NCBI RefSeq assembly: GCF_001619585.1
Contig: NZ_LQNT01000011.1
Location: 310,001 to 374,000, forward strand
Direction of reading: 5' to 3'
Length of the DNA stretch: 64,000 bases
Source: Bhargavaea cecembensis
Lineage (GTDB): Bacteria; Bacillota; Bacilli; Bacillales_A; Planococcaceae
The position numbers and the translations under genes are program-made. The notes under the pieces are model-generated. The model searched no databases and was not told the origin of the DNA. It worked only from the letters and a program-made list of their open reading frames with translations. Below, in pieces: positions 1 to 8,081 of this stretch; the first letter of the stretch is position 1; the number at the start of each line of letters is the position of its first letter.

Positions 1-356
1 ATGCCGTATTTGTGGTTGCGGATGTACCGCTTGCGCTGGGAAGAGACGTCGAACAGGTTCTCCCCGGCCAGCTCCGGGTCGTCGATCGTCAGCGTGCCGG
101 ATGTGACATCCTGGTCAAAATACAGACACTGCATCAGGGTCGACTTGCCGCTGCCGCTCTCGCCGACAATCCCGAGAATCTCACCCGGGTACACGTCGAG
201 CGAGACGTCGCTGCAGGCGTAGACCGTGCCGCAGGACGGGCAGTAGTTCTTGTTTAGTCCGGGCCTTCCTGGCCGGCTGCATTCAACGCATCCTGGGCCG
301 TATTGTTTGGTCAGGTGTTCCACTTTCAGGAGGGGGCGCTCTTCAAATTGTTGCAT
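1..356 (-). CDS. phnK: C-P lyase ATP-binding protein PhnK (3' part outside window)
   Basis: ABC-type ATPase of the carbon-phosphorus lyase complex that breaks down phosphonates. Only the first ~118 codons are present; the stop lies beyond base 1. Seen: Walker A GESGSGKST at about residues 65-73 and an ABC fold start. Unusual is a cysteine-bearing insertion at residues 21-48 with two CxxC pairs (C23/C26, C39/C42), before the strand that leads into Walker A; E. coli PhnK lacks it. The ATG overlaps the end of phnJ by 14 bases, so the two are translationally linked. Family assignment rests on sequence and on the phnGHIJ context. Confidence 0.88.
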   Translation of the reverse strand, partial: MQQFEERPLLKVEHLTKQYGPGCVECSRPGRPGLNKNYCPSCGTVYACSDVSLDVYPGEILGIVGESGSGKSTLMQCLYFDQDVTSGTLTIDDPELAGENLFDVSSQRKRYIRNHKYG

Positions 357-1209
357 GCTGCACCTCTTTTTCCCCCTGGCGTTCCAGCCGGTCCGCGCAG
401 TGGCTCGTGTCGTTGCACTGGTACTCTGTTACGTCGGTTTCTTCACTGTACAATTCATCCAGGAAGACACCGGTCGCGCCGCAGAAGCGGCAGGACTTTC
501 CGGAAAAGTCCTCTCCCTCGAACGGATGGTCCTCAAAGGCGAGGGAGCGGATCTCGGTATATGGCGGGACGGCGTAGATTTTCTTCTCTCTCCCGGCTCC
601 GAGCAAGATCAGCGCCTCGGAATGGTCCATCTTCTGGTTATCGAACCGGGGAATCGGGCTCGGCGCCATGACGTACCGGCCGTTGACGAGGACCGGATGG
701 TCGGCGCCCGTGGTCGTCCGTCCGTATTTCATGATCTGCTCGAACAGCATGAGCCACGCGCCGCTGTATTCGCTCTCGGCATGAAGCCGCTTCGTGATCG
801 ATTCTTTTTTCTCATACTTGCGGAGCGGTTCCGGCATCGGAACCTGAAGGACGAGGATCTGGTCTTTGGTCATCGGAACCTCGGGGATCCGGTGGCGGGA
901 CTGGATGAGTGTCGCTTCCTCGGTCCGCTCGGTCACCGGGATGCCCGTCGTCGCCCGGATCAGCTTCTTGATGCTGACGGCATTGACCGATTCATCGGCC
1001 CCCTGGTCGATTACTTTCAGCACGTCGTCTTTACCGACGAGCGAGCAGGTGAGCTGCAGGCCGCCCGTCCCCCAGCCCCGCGCCATCGGCATCTCGCGCG
1101 AGGCGAACGGCACCTGGTAGCCCGGGATGGCGACCGCCTTCAGCGTCGCTCTGCGGATCTCTTTTTTCGAGCCTTCATCCAGAAAGGCGAATTGCGGTTC
1201 AGCTTTCAT
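343..1209 (-). CDS. phnJ: alpha-D-ribose 1-methylphosphonate 5-phosphate C-P lyase PhnJ
   Basis: Radical SAM enzyme that cleaves the carbon-phosphorus bond, releasing methane or another alkane and a cyclic ribose phosphate. 288 residues with this start, close to E. coli PhnJ (281). The C-terminal cysteines follow exactly the PhnJ pattern C-x2-C-x21-C-x5-C that holds the 4Fe-4S cluster. N-terminal stretches such as ILKAVAIPGYQVPF-type and WGTGG are near identical to the family. The ATG at 1209 has GGAAAGGAAGGG just upstream; a longer frame to 1269 has no such site and lies inside phnI. Cytoplasmic, part of the PhnGHIJ core. Confidence 0.95.
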   Translation of the reverse strand: MKAEPQFAFLDEGSKKEIRRATLKAVAIPGYQVPFASREMPMARGWGTGGLQLTCSLVGKDDVLKVIDQGADESVNAVSIKKLIRATTGIPVTERTEEATLIQSRHRIPEVPMTKDQILVLQVPMPEPLRKYEKKESITKRLHAESEYSGAWLMLFEQIMKYGRTTTGADHPVLVNGRYVMAPSPIPRFDNQKMDHSEALILLGAGREKKIYAVPPYTEIRSLAFEDHPFEGEDFSGKSCRFCGATGVFLDELYSEETDVTEYQCNDTSHCADRLERQGEKEVQHATI

Positions 1210-2308
1210 GTCCGTCCCTTCCTTTCCTCGTATTCCGCACACTGTCCAGCTTGGACTGGAATGTGACATAGTGCGGCATCTTCAGGTGGGAGATGAATCC
1301 GGTCGATTCCACCGTATCTACATGGAGGAGAACAAACTCCTCGTCATGGGACGGGGCATCGCTTCCCGGGTGCTCCAGGCACTGATCCAGGATGCTCATG
1401 GCGATCGCCTTCGTCTCGTTCTGTCCATAGCAGATGCCGTAGCCGATTTCGAACCGGAGCTCCTGCTTGCCGTCCGGCCCTTTGGCAGGCATCGGTACAA
1501 ACGACTCCACTTCGGTCGCACGGACCGATCCGATATAGTACGAATCGTCCCCGTCCTCGCTGCCGTGCGCCGGGACCGTGATGGGCAGTTGGCCCACGCG
1601 GACTTCGCCGACCGTCGGGTGGACCTGGCCGTAACCCCTGAGCGACGCATAGCCAAGTGCCGTCACCGCTCCGGTCTGCCCGCGCGTCAGGATCTGCAGG
1701 CGCTCGCTGCGCGACGCGGGGAACTGGAAGACATTCTTCGTGACATCATCCGGCTCGGCGTTGTCAGGCTCGAACGTCTCGAACAGCCCCTCGTCCCTCA
1801 GGTACTCCACCACTTTCGGATACGTGCCGTCGCCCGCCGCGTCTTCCAGGGCGGACAGTTCCGCTTCATATTGCTCCAGCCACTGCTTCCGCTCTTCTTC
1901 CTCTTCTTCAAGAAGAGAATAGTCGATCAGGCGGTGCGTGTAGTCATGGGTCGCGCCGAGCAGCTGCCCGCCCGGGATGTCCTTGAAGCTGGCCGAAATC
2001 CGTCGCTCCACCGCCATCCGCTCCGGTTCCACCGTCTCGCTGTAATACAGCCGAGGCAGTGTCGAGCGGTGTGCCCGAAGAAGGAACACCGCTTCTTCCA
2101 TGCTGCCTTCCGCCTGCTTGATGGCCAGTGCTGCAAGTTCCGGAGAATAGAGGCTCGCTTCGGACATGACCTGGTCGATCAGCAGTCTCATCGAGGACAG
2201 GATGGCGGACACATCCACCTGCTCGCCGCCCTTGAGACGCTCATATTTGAGGCGGTCGATGGAGGCTTCAATCGCTTCCGTCCCGCCTTTGACCGCTACA
2301 TAACCCAT
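1199..2308 (-). CDS. phnI: C-P lyase core subunit PhnI
   Basis: Part of the PhnGHI nucleosidase/transferase that joins phosphonate to ATP ribose with loss of adenine. 369 residues from the ATG at 2308, which has GAAGGAGG eight bases upstream; the extra 18 codons of the longer frame overlap phnH and lack a ribosome site. Runs such as AHRSTLPRLYY and GYGICYGQNETKAIAM are typical of PhnI. It overlaps phnH by 13 and phnJ by 11 bases, which indicates one transcript with coupled translation. Confidence 0.94.
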   Translation of the reverse strand: MGYVAVKGGTEAIEASIDRLKYERLKGGEQVDVSAILSSMRLLIDQVMSEASLYSPELAALAIKQAEGSMEEAVFLLRAHRSTLPRLYYSETVEPERMAVERRISASFKDIPGGQLLGATHDYTHRLIDYSLLEEEEEERKQWLEQYEAELSALEDAAGDGTYPKVVEYLRDEGLFETFEPDNAEPDDVTKNVFQFPASRSERLQILTRGQTGAVTALGYASLRGYGQVHPTVGEVRVGQLPITVPAHGSEDGDDSYYIGSVRATEVESFVPMPAKGPDGKQELRFEIGYGICYGQNETKAIAMSILDQCLEHPGSDAPSHDEEFVLLHVDTVESTGFISHLKMPHYVTFQSKLDSVRNTRKGRDGHES

Positions 2309-2904
2309 GCCGATTCCTCCTTCGCTGTGATGGCCGTCGTGCGCGGGATGCAGGAGATGCACCCGTCGCTGTCCGTAAAGATGAGGTCGATACCCGTCGG
2401 AAACTCCTGAGTTTTCGCGTTTCGCGTGCTGACCAACGCTTCACTGAGGGTAATGGGGGCTTCCTCTTCATCCCGGATGCCGGGGCCGGACAGCTTCCAT
2501 TCTGAAGTTCCGTCTATTGCCCCGGTTTCGATGATCCACGTGGCCGACTGATGCGGGTTCTCAAGCGTGCCCGTCTTGCAGCCGCTCATTGCTTCAAGCA
2601 AGTCCGTCTCACTCGTGTCTTTCGGAGCGATGATATAGTCCGCTTCTTCAGCAGAAGTGTGTACGGCAAACGTATAATCCGCAATTTTGCGGCGAACAGC
2701 GTCAGTACGATCCCCGAGCACATGGAACGTGACTTCCGCGTCCAGAAGCGTCTGGATCACGAGGAACGTCGCCGGATGGCACTCCCGGACAAAGTCCGCC
2801 TTCGCCGCCGATTCCCGGATGTCAGCGATCTTCCCGGGTCTTGCCATGCACTGCAGCAGTTCACGGTAAACTTTCTGGATGTCATGCACTGAATCGAGTT
2901 GCAT
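2296..2904 (-). CDS. phnH: C-P lyase core subunit PhnH
   Basis: 202-residue PhnH subunit of the phosphonate-degrading core complex; it forms the centre of the PhnGHIJ assembly in E. coli. The N-terminus (VYRELLQCMARPG) and the C-terminal FPTGIDLIF segment are characteristic. It starts 13 bases after phnG ends, with AGGGGAG-type bases upstream of the ATG. No active-site role is assigned to PhnH in the family. Confidence 0.92.
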   Translation of the reverse strand: MQLDSVHDIQKVYRELLQCMARPGKIADIRESAAKADFVRECHPATFLVIQTLLDAEVTFHVLGDRTDAVRRKIADYTFAVHTSAEEADYIIAPKDTSETDLLEAMSGCKTGTLENPHQSATWIIETGAIDGTSEWKLSGPGIRDEEEAPITLSEALVSTRNAKTQEFPTGIDLIFTDSDGCISCIPRTTAITAKEESAWVM

Positions 2905-2916
2905 TGCGATCTCCCC

Positions 2917-3339
2917 TCACTCTTCCATCGTGTCGAATTGGACTTTTGTCTTTTCCAGCGCGGCCAGCTCCCTGCGATTCCTGTCGGCCAGACGGATTTC
3001 CTCCGCCTCCAGCATTGCGCTCCAACCGGCCGTCTCAGAAAGCCCGGCGCGGCAGGCCGCGTCAATCACCGCCAGATCCCCGGCCAGCTTTTCGCGGACG
3101 CCTGCGACGATGCCGACGCCGATATGGTCGCCGATCTCGACCTTAGCTTCCGTCACCAGCACTTCGCCCAGATAAAACAGGGACTGTTTGGCGGTCTCCC
3201 TCATTTTGATCATCGTCAGGCCCTGCCGGGGGGCAACCAGTTCACGTACGGGATAGTGATGCCTGATTTCAGATGCGAGCCGGTCCGCCAGCTCCGGGTT
3301 CCCTTCGATCAGGATTTCAGTCATGCGTCTCCGCTTCAT
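2917..3339 (-). CDS. phnG: C-P lyase core subunit PhnG
   Basis: 140-residue PhnG, first gene of the phn operon. The segment VRELVAPRQGLTMIKMRETA and LGEVLVTEAKVEI are family hallmarks. ATG at 3339 is preceded by AGGAGGAGAG at good distance. Upstream lie a terminator for the preceding gene and a candidate PhoP box, so the operon probably starts here. Confidence 0.92.
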   Translation of the reverse strand: MKRRRMTEILIEGNPELADRLASEIRHHYPVRELVAPRQGLTMIKMRETAKQSLFYLGEVLVTEAKVEIGDHIGVGIVAGVREKLAGDLAVIDAACRAGLSETAGWSAMLEAEEIRLADRNRRELAALEKTKVQFDTMEE

Positions 3340-3366
3340 TTCGGACTCTCCTCCTCTGCTGACTTC

Positions 3367-3420
3367 ATCCTAACTTGGCGACAACTTAGCGCGGGTTAAG
3401 GCTGTGTTAAGAAATGTAAA
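3367..3420 (-). promoter_or_regulatory. candidate PhoP box and promoter of the phn operon
   Basis: Reading the minus strand, TTAACA (3410-3405) and TTAACC (3399-3394) sit exactly 11 bases apart, matching the Bacillus PhoP pattern TTAACA-N5-TTAACA; a TTTACA lies 10 bases further upstream at 3420-3415. A weak -10-like TAGGAT follows at 3372-3367, 27 bases before the phnG start. Phosphate-starvation control fits phosphonate use, but the match is by eye. Confidence 0.4.
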
Positions 3421-3434
3421 GATGTGAGGGCAAT

Positions 3435-3473
3435 AAAAAAGACAGACCTCCGGTTTTTCCGGAAATCCGTCTT
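3435..3473 (-). terminator. rho-independent terminator after the DHFR-like gene
   Basis: On the minus strand a 14-bp stem with one or two mismatches (AGACGGATTTCCGG / CCGGAGGTCTGTCT, loop AAAAA) is followed by a run of T. It separates the reductase gene from phnG. Confidence 0.85.
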
Positions 3474-3484
3474 GCATGTATTGG

Positions 3485-4039
3485 TCAATTCCGATGATAG
3501 ATCAGCTGGACCACGCCCGACGGGAACGAGCGGGTCCCTGCCAGTCTCAGGTCCAGCCGCTCTCTGATGTCCGTGAACAGCGGCTTGCCTTCGCCGAGTA
3601 CTACGGGATGGACGGAAAGCCTGAACTCGTCCACGAGCCCTTCGTTGACAAAGGTGGTAATCAGACCCGCTCCGCCGTACAGCCAGATGTCCCCGCCCGG
3701 CGTTACCTTCAGCCGTTCGACCGTGCCCGGGATGTCATCATGGACGTAAACCGCCTCATCGCCGTTTTTGGTTCTAGAGAATACGATCTTTTCCTTGCTG
3801 TTGATCTGCTTCCAGAAGTCGTTTTCTTCTTTGGGGGCGTCTTCTTCAGGGGCATACTGCCCCCACATGTCATAGCTCTTCCTTCCATAGAGGATCGTAT
3901 CGACCCCGTCGAGGAATTCATCAAATTTCATCTCGGGCTCCATGATGCACCAGTCAGTTTCGCCGTTCTTTCCTTCGATGAATCCGTCGAGTGAGACGGC
4001 CAGATCCAAGAGGACCCTTCTCGTTCCGTGTTCGGGCAT
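3485..4039 (-). CDS. dihydrofolate reductase / RibD C-terminal family protein
   Basis: 184-residue stand-alone RibD-C/DHFR-like domain. Seen: N-terminal VLLDLAVSLDGFIEG, GRKSYDMW, and the dinucleotide-binding GGDIWLYGGAGLITTFVNEGLVDE-type region (residues ~115-140). Members reduce pterin-like or unknown substrates with NADPH; YwjB/YyaP of B. subtilis are similar and uncharacterised. It sits 28 bases after the phnF-like gene on the same strand and ends in its own terminator, so it may be co-transcribed with that regulator. Substrate unknown. Confidence 0.82.
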   Translation of the reverse strand: MPEHGTRRVLLDLAVSLDGFIEGKNGETDWCIMEPEMKFDEFLDGVDTILYGRKSYDMWGQYAPEEDAPKEENDFWKQINSKEKIVFSRTKNGDEAVYVHDDIPGTVERLKVTPGGDIWLYGGAGLITTFVNEGLVDEFRLSVHPVVLGEGKPLFTDIRERLDLRLAGTRSFPSGVVQLIYHRN

Positions 4040-4067
4040 CGGCCAGCTCTCCTTTCCTTGCGCTCAA

Positions 4068-4787
4068 TTACTCCTGTGTATCGGAAATATCGTATTTGAA
4101 CGTGTCGCTCCGGTACAGGATCCGGGTGTATTCCAGCGTATCGCCGGAACGCCCGTCCAGGCAGCTGCTCTCCAGGGCGAGGAGAGGGACGAGACGGCTG
4201 CAGCGGAGCAGCTCCTGTTCCCTTGAAGAGGGAAACACGACGCTCAGGAGGGCCTCGCCGCTTCCGAAATCCCCATAGCCCCGTTCCCGGTAGTACTCGA
4301 ACATCGAGCGGATGCCCGGCCCGTCGTCGCCGATTTCGGGAAACCGGGACTCGAGAACATGGGAGTAATGGATCGCAATCGGTTCCCCGTCCACTACGCG
4401 CAGCCGGCCGATCCGCCAGACTGTATCGTCCCGGGAGGCAGCAAGAACCCGTGCCGCTTCCCCGTTATCACTGGGTTCACATGAAACGACCGTCGTCTCC
4501 AGCGAATGGCCGAGTTCCTCTATTTTCTCCGTGAAGCTCGTCCTGCCGTTAAGCGGAATCCGGATCCGTGCCGGTCCGGGCTTAAGAAATCGCCCCTTCC
4601 CCTGTACGGATTCAATCAGCCCCCGCTCCTCCAGATGGTTCAGTGCATTCCGGACCGTATAGCGCGGCACCCGATACTGCTCGGCCAGCTTGTTTTCGGA
4701 CGGGAGCTTCCCACCCGGCCGGATGTTTCCGCTTTCCAGCAATTCGATCAGTTCATCTATGATCAATGCGTCTTTCTCAATTTCCAT
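4068..4787 (-). CDS. phnF: GntR/HutC-family transcriptional regulator, PhnF-like
   Basis: 239 residues. Winged helix-turn-helix of GntR type at ~8-70 (LPSENKLAEQYRVPRYTVRNAL, LIESVQGKGRFL) and a UTRA ligand-binding domain at ~80-230. PhnF proteins of this layout act as repressors of phosphonate or phosphate uptake genes. Its position two genes upstream of phnG on the same strand supports the name; the ligand is inferred only. The symbol rests on context as much as on sequence. Confidence 0.72.
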   Translation of the reverse strand: MEIEKDALIIDELIELLESGNIRPGGKLPSENKLAEQYRVPRYTVRNALNHLEERGLIESVQGKGRFLKPGPARIRIPLNGRTSFTEKIEELGHSLETTVVSCEPSDNGEAARVLAASRDDTVWRIGRLRVVDGEPIAIHYSHVLESRFPEIGDDGPGIRSMFEYYRERGYGDFGSGEALLSVVFPSSREQELLRCSRLVPLLALESSCLDGRSGDTLEYTRILYRSDTFKYDISDTQE

Positions 4788-4860
4788 CGTGTTTCGCTCC
4801 CCGTGCAGACAATCCTGTTTTTCATCATCATACCTGAACCGTCCGCTTTTCAGAAACCAG

Positions 4861-4902
4861 AAAAGACGTTACGGAGCCGGAGGGGCTTCGTAACGTCTTT
4901 TT
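4861..4902. terminator. bidirectional terminator
   Basis: Near-perfect inverted repeat (AAAAGACGTTACG ... CGTAACGTCTTTTT) with T runs on both sides. It lies downstream of the alpha/beta hydrolase gene and the spaced repeat, just upstream of the phnF promoter region. Confidence 0.85.
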
Positions 4903-4921
4903 CCGAAAGGACCGGCTGCAA

Positions 4922-4996
4922 TCTTCAAACTCAGGACTGTTTTCTTCAAACTCAGGGGTGTAATCTTCAAACTCAGAAGCTTTTTCTTCAAACTCA
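4922..4996 (-). repeat. four direct repeats, 21-bp period, core TGAGTTTGAAGA
   Basis: On the minus strand the 12-mer TGAGTTTGAAGA occurs four times, at 4996-4985, 4975-4964, 4954-4943 and 4933-4922, each exactly 21 bases apart with unrelated 9-base spacers. It begins 10 bases after the stop of the hydrolase gene. Because 21 is a multiple of three, one frame reads as a heptad with EFEE/EFED, but no good ribosome site supports translation. Compare the 20-bp array at 50.2 kb. Confidence 0.9.
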
Positions 4997-5006
4997 CATC
5001 CGCCGG

Positions 5007-5807
5007 TCACCATCCCTTAGGCGGATTGCCTCCGTCATCGTCCAGGAACTCCTTCACGACAGAGTAAAACAGCCGTGGCTCCTCGATGTTCGGCAGATGG
5101 CCGGACTCCCGGAATTCCATGAACACGGCATCTGGTATGAGCGCCGCCGTCTCACGGCCGTCCTTAGGCGGGTTAAGCCCGTCATGGCTTCCCGCGATCA
5201 CGAGCGTCTTTGCTTGAATTTTGCGGAGTTCCGGCCTGAAGTCAAATCCATTCAGCGCCTCGTTCGCCGCTTTTTGCTGCTCTCGGGTCAGCCGCACGTT
5301 CAGATCTTCATTTTGCATGGTGTCGGCGACTTCCAGCAGGTTGCGGAACATGTACTTCGAGGCGGCGTTCATCTTTTCCTGGAAGTCCAGTCCCTCCAGT
5401 TCCTCCGCGTGGCGCTCGAACAGTGCCTGTGAGGAAGATGTGGTCCCGTGGGATTTGGTGGATACCAGAATCAGACGGTCCACCCGCTCCGGTACCCTGA
5501 TTGCGACACCCTGCGCAATATAGCTTCCCATCGACACACCGACCAGATCCGTTTTATCAAGTTCCAGATGGTCCATCAGCGCAAGCACATCTCCGATATG
5601 GTCATCGATTGTATAGGCTTCCGGCTTGTCCGATTTCCCGTGGCCGCGTGCATCCATGGCGATCACATGAAAGTGCCGGCGGAGCCGCGCCATGTCCACG
5701 CTGAAGTGAAGATGATTCATCGTAAGACCGTGCAGCAGGATCAGCGGTTCACCGCTTCCTTGCTCTTCATAATAAAGAGAAATGTCTCCGTTTTTGAATG
5801 TGGGCAT
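5007..5807 (-). CDS. alpha/beta hydrolase
   Basis: 266-residue alpha/beta-fold hydrolase. Seen: oxyanion region LILLHGL (residues ~23-29), MDARGHGKSDKP, nucleophile elbow GVSMGS (Ser ~94), acid in GSHDGLNPP (~208) and His in SGHLPNIEEP (~237). The pattern resembles 3-oxoadipate enol-lactonase/lipase-like esterases, but the substrate cannot be told. It starts 26 bases after the thioesterase gene ends, so the pair is probably one operon. Cytoplasmic; no signal peptide. Confidence 0.85.
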   Translation of the reverse strand: MPTFKNGDISLYYEEQGSGEPLILLHGLTMNHLHFSVDMARLRRHFHVIAMDARGHGKSDKPEAYTIDDHIGDVLALMDHLELDKTDLVGVSMGSYIAQGVAIRVPERVDRLILVSTKSHGTTSSSQALFERHAEELEGLDFQEKMNAASKYMFRNLLEVADTMQNEDLNVRLTREQQKAANEALNGFDFRPELRKIQAKTLVIAGSHDGLNPPKDGRETAALIPDAVFMEFRESGHLPNIEEPRLFYSVVKEFLDDDGGNPPKGW

Positions 5808-5833
5808 GCCATCACCTCACGACTCCTTTTCCC

Positions 5834-6205
5834 TCAAATCCTGCAGAATATCCCCTTGGCCGAGGCGACAGAGCGCCCCTGCTCGTCATAGACCGTGCAT
5901 ACCGCATGGACGAGTGTACGGCCGTCCTTTTCGAGGCGCGCGACCGCGCGCAGTGTATTACCTCTGGCCGCCCTCAGGAATGACACGTTCAAATCGACTG
6001 TGACCATCTGCTGGACGCCATTTTCATCGGCAGGTACCAGGTTGGACATCGCCACGTCGGCAAGCGACGAAATGATGCCGCCATGAATCACGCCGGCACT
6101 GTTCACGTACAGTTCCTTCACTTCAAGCCGGACCTCGACTTCCCCTTCTGACAATCGGTTGTATGTATAGCCCAGAAACTCATCAAAACGCTGCCGGATC
6201 CACAT
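5834..6205 (-). CDS. PaaI-family hotdog thioesterase
   Basis: 123-residue hotdog-fold protein. The motif IHGGIISSLADVAMSN (residues ~40-55) is the PaaI/4HBT signature, HGG binding the acyl-CoA; the C-terminal strand pattern ARLEKDGRTLVHAVCTVYD is also typical. It likely hydrolyses an acyl- or aryl-CoA thioester; substrate unknown. The neighbouring hydrolase may act in the same route. Confidence 0.82.
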   Translation of the reverse strand: MWIRQRFDEFLGYTYNRLSEGEVEVRLEVKELYVNSAGVIHGGIISSLADVAMSNLVPADENGVQQMVTVDLNVSFLRAARGNTLRAVARLEKDGRTLVHAVCTVYDEQGRSVASAKGIFCRI

Positions 6206-6270
6206 CTTGCTGTCCCCCTTTCGTCATCTGTCCCCCTTCCATTTCGGGAAGTGTGCGGACATTCCCTTCT

Positions 6271-6305
6271 AAAAAAAAGCGCCGCGGCAGTTGCCGCAGC
6301 GCTTT
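6271..6305 (-). terminator. terminator of the sugar PTS operon
   Basis: Minus-strand stem AGCGCTGCGGCA / GCCGCGGCGCT followed by eight T residues, six bases after ptsH. Confidence 0.92.
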
Positions 6306-6310
6306 CGTTC

Positions 6311-6583
6311 TTATTCTGTTTCTTCGCCGAGCGACTGGGAGACGAAAACCTCTGTCACCTTTTCAATCGCCTTTTTTGCTTCCGCGCCTTCCGCGGTGAC
6401 CGTTACGACCGCGCCGTGCGGGACGGCCTGTGCCATGACGCCCATGATGGACTTCAGGTTGGCCGACTTGCTGCCGTGGATCAGCTGGATGTCCGCGTCC
6501 AGCGAATTGACCGCCGAGACAAGCTGAGTGGCGGGACGGGCATGAAGCCCTTCGGGTGCTGTGATCTTGAATGACTTTTGCAT
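6311..6583 (-). CDS. ptsH: phosphocarrier protein HPr (copy 1)
   Basis: 90-residue HPr. The phosphorylatable His is at residue 14 (GLHARPAT) and the HPr-kinase site Ser at 45 (NLKSIMGVM), so both the PTS and the catabolite-repression roles appear intact. It is last in the operon crr-glcT-EIICB-ptsH, 28 bases after the EIICB gene. A second HPr gene lies at 24539, next to ptsI. Which copy serves as the general HPr cannot be told. Confidence 0.93.
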   Translation of the reverse strand: MQKSFKITAPEGLHARPATQLVSAVNSLDADIQLIHGSKSANLKSIMGVMAQAVPHGAVVTVTAEGAEAKKAIEKVTEVFVSQSLGEETE

Positions 6584-6610
6584 CTTGAAACGCCTCCGTT
6601 GGTTCGTGTA

Positions 6611-8062
6611 TTATCCGTTCTTTTTGTATAGTTTCTTAACTTCATCGGCTACAAACTGCACGCTCGTACCGACGATTACTTGTATGTTGTGCTTGCCGAC
6701 GACATTGATGCCCGGGACGCCGGTGGATTTGATTTTCTGCTGGTCGACTTTGTCCATGTCGGCCACTTCGACCCGTAGCCTGGTCGCACAGTTGTCGACA
6801 CTGCGGATGTTGTCATTGCCGCCGAGGCCATTGTAGATTTTAGCGGCCATCGACTTGAACTTGTCATCACCTGTTACGGTTTCAGCTTCCTCTTCGACGA
6901 TTTCATCGTCTTCCCGCCCAGGAGTTTTCAGATCATACTTCTGGATCAGGAAGCGGAACAGGAAGTAATAGATCAGGGCGAAGAACAGACCCTGCACCAG
7001 GAGCATGAGCGGCATGTTGGCGATCGGAATGCGCAGGCTGAGCACAAAGTCGATAAGCCCGGCACTGAATCCGAAGCCGGCCGTCCACTGGAACGAGGCC
7101 GCGATAAAGAGCGACAGCCCCGTGAGCGCTGCGTGTACGACGTACAGTGCAGGCGCGAGGAACATGAACGAGAACTCAAGCGGCTCGGTAACGCCGGTGA
7201 AGAACGAAGCAAACCCTGCTGCCAGCATAAGCGAGGCCGCCTGCTTGCGGCGTTTTGTCTTTGCCGTGTGGTACATCGCGAGCGCCGCTGCCGGGAGTCC
7301 GAACATCATGATCGGGAAGAATCCGGCCTGATAGCGGCCTGTGATGCCCTGTTCGCCTGTACTGCTCCAGAAGTTGCCGATGTCGTTGATGCCGACCGTG
7401 TCAAACCAGAACACGGCGTTGAGCGCGTGGTGAAGCCCCGTCGGAATCAGGAGGCGGTTAAAGAAGCCGTAGATTCCGGCACCTGCCGCTCCGAGGTCCA
7501 GAATCGACTGGCCAAACGCAACAAGTCCGCCGTAGACGATCGGCCAGACGAAGAACAGGATGGCTGAAGCGAAGAGCATCGCGACAGCGGACATGATCGG
7601 CACGAGCCGCTTGCCGCTGAAGAACGCCAGGAAGTCCGGCAGCTTCACCTGGCTGAACCGGTTGTACATGATGGATGCGATGATCCCTGAAAGAATACCG
7701 ATAAATGCGTTTCCGATCTGGCCAAATGCCATATCCACGTTTTCCGGGTCAGTCTGCGTCAGAAGCCCTACGGAATTGGTCGACAGCATGGTGGTGACCA
7801 CGAGATAGGCGACCAGGCCGCTCAGTGCTGCCGCACCGTCCTTTTCCCTGGAAAGCCCGATTGCGGCACCGACCGCGAACAAAATCGGGATGTTTTTTAG
7901 GATCGAGTCCCCCGCCGTGATCAGGAACGCCGCGAAGACGTTTCCGGATCCCCAGCCGCTAGGGTCGATCCAGTAGCCGATCCCCATCAGGATGGCCGCA
8001 GCCGGCAAGACCGCGACCGGAAGCATGAGGGAGCCCCCCAGCCTCTGCAAATACTTTTTCAT
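6611..8062 (-). CDS. PTS EIICB, glucose/N-acetylglucosamine family
   Basis: Membrane permease and EIIB domain, 483 residues from the ATG at 8062 (GAAAGGGGG upstream; the frame extends further but overlaps glcT). EIIC spans ~1-375 with about ten hydrophobic segments and the family signature LLIPTGLHHALN; EIIB follows after an acidic linker with the phosphocysteine in VDNCATRLRVEV (~C422). The PTG form of the signature and absence of an EIIA domain resemble N-acetylglucosamine carriers more than PtsG. EIIA is supplied by crr two genes upstream. GlcT-type control, however, is usual for ptsG, so glucose is possible too. Confidence 0.85.
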   Translation of the reverse strand: MKKYLQRLGGSLMLPVAVLPAAAILMGIGYWIDPSGWGSGNVFAAFLITAGDSILKNIPILFAVGAAIGLSREKDGAAALSGLVAYLVVTTMLSTNSVGLLTQTDPENVDMAFGQIGNAFIGILSGIIASIMYNRFSQVKLPDFLAFFSGKRLVPIMSAVAMLFASAILFFVWPIVYGGLVAFGQSILDLGAAGAGIYGFFNRLLIPTGLHHALNAVFWFDTVGINDIGNFWSSTGEQGITGRYQAGFFPIMMFGLPAAALAMYHTAKTKRRKQAASLMLAAGFASFFTGVTEPLEFSFMFLAPALYVVHAALTGLSLFIAASFQWTAGFGFSAGLIDFVLSLRIPIANMPLMLLVQGLFFALIYYFLFRFLIQKYDLKTPGREDDEIVEEEAETVTGDDKFKSMAAKIYNGLGGNDNIRSVDNCATRLRVEVADMDKVDQQKIKSTGVPGINVVGKHNIQVIVGTSVQFVADEVKKLYKKNG

Positions 8063-8081
8063 GTGAATTTTCCCCCTTTCG

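Noticed and set aside
250-1266. Long plus-strand frame opposite phnJ
   Set aside because: Antisense shadow of phnJ/phnK; no family features and low-complexity composition.
1127-2410. 427-codon plus-strand frame opposite phnI
   Set aside because: Shadow caused by GC-rich codon use of phnI on the minus strand.
4828-5013. 61-residue minus-strand frame with EFEE/EFED heptads
   Set aside because: Overlaps the hydrolase stop and has no proper ribosome site; the spaced repeat explains the periodicity. Kept as a repeat, not a gene.
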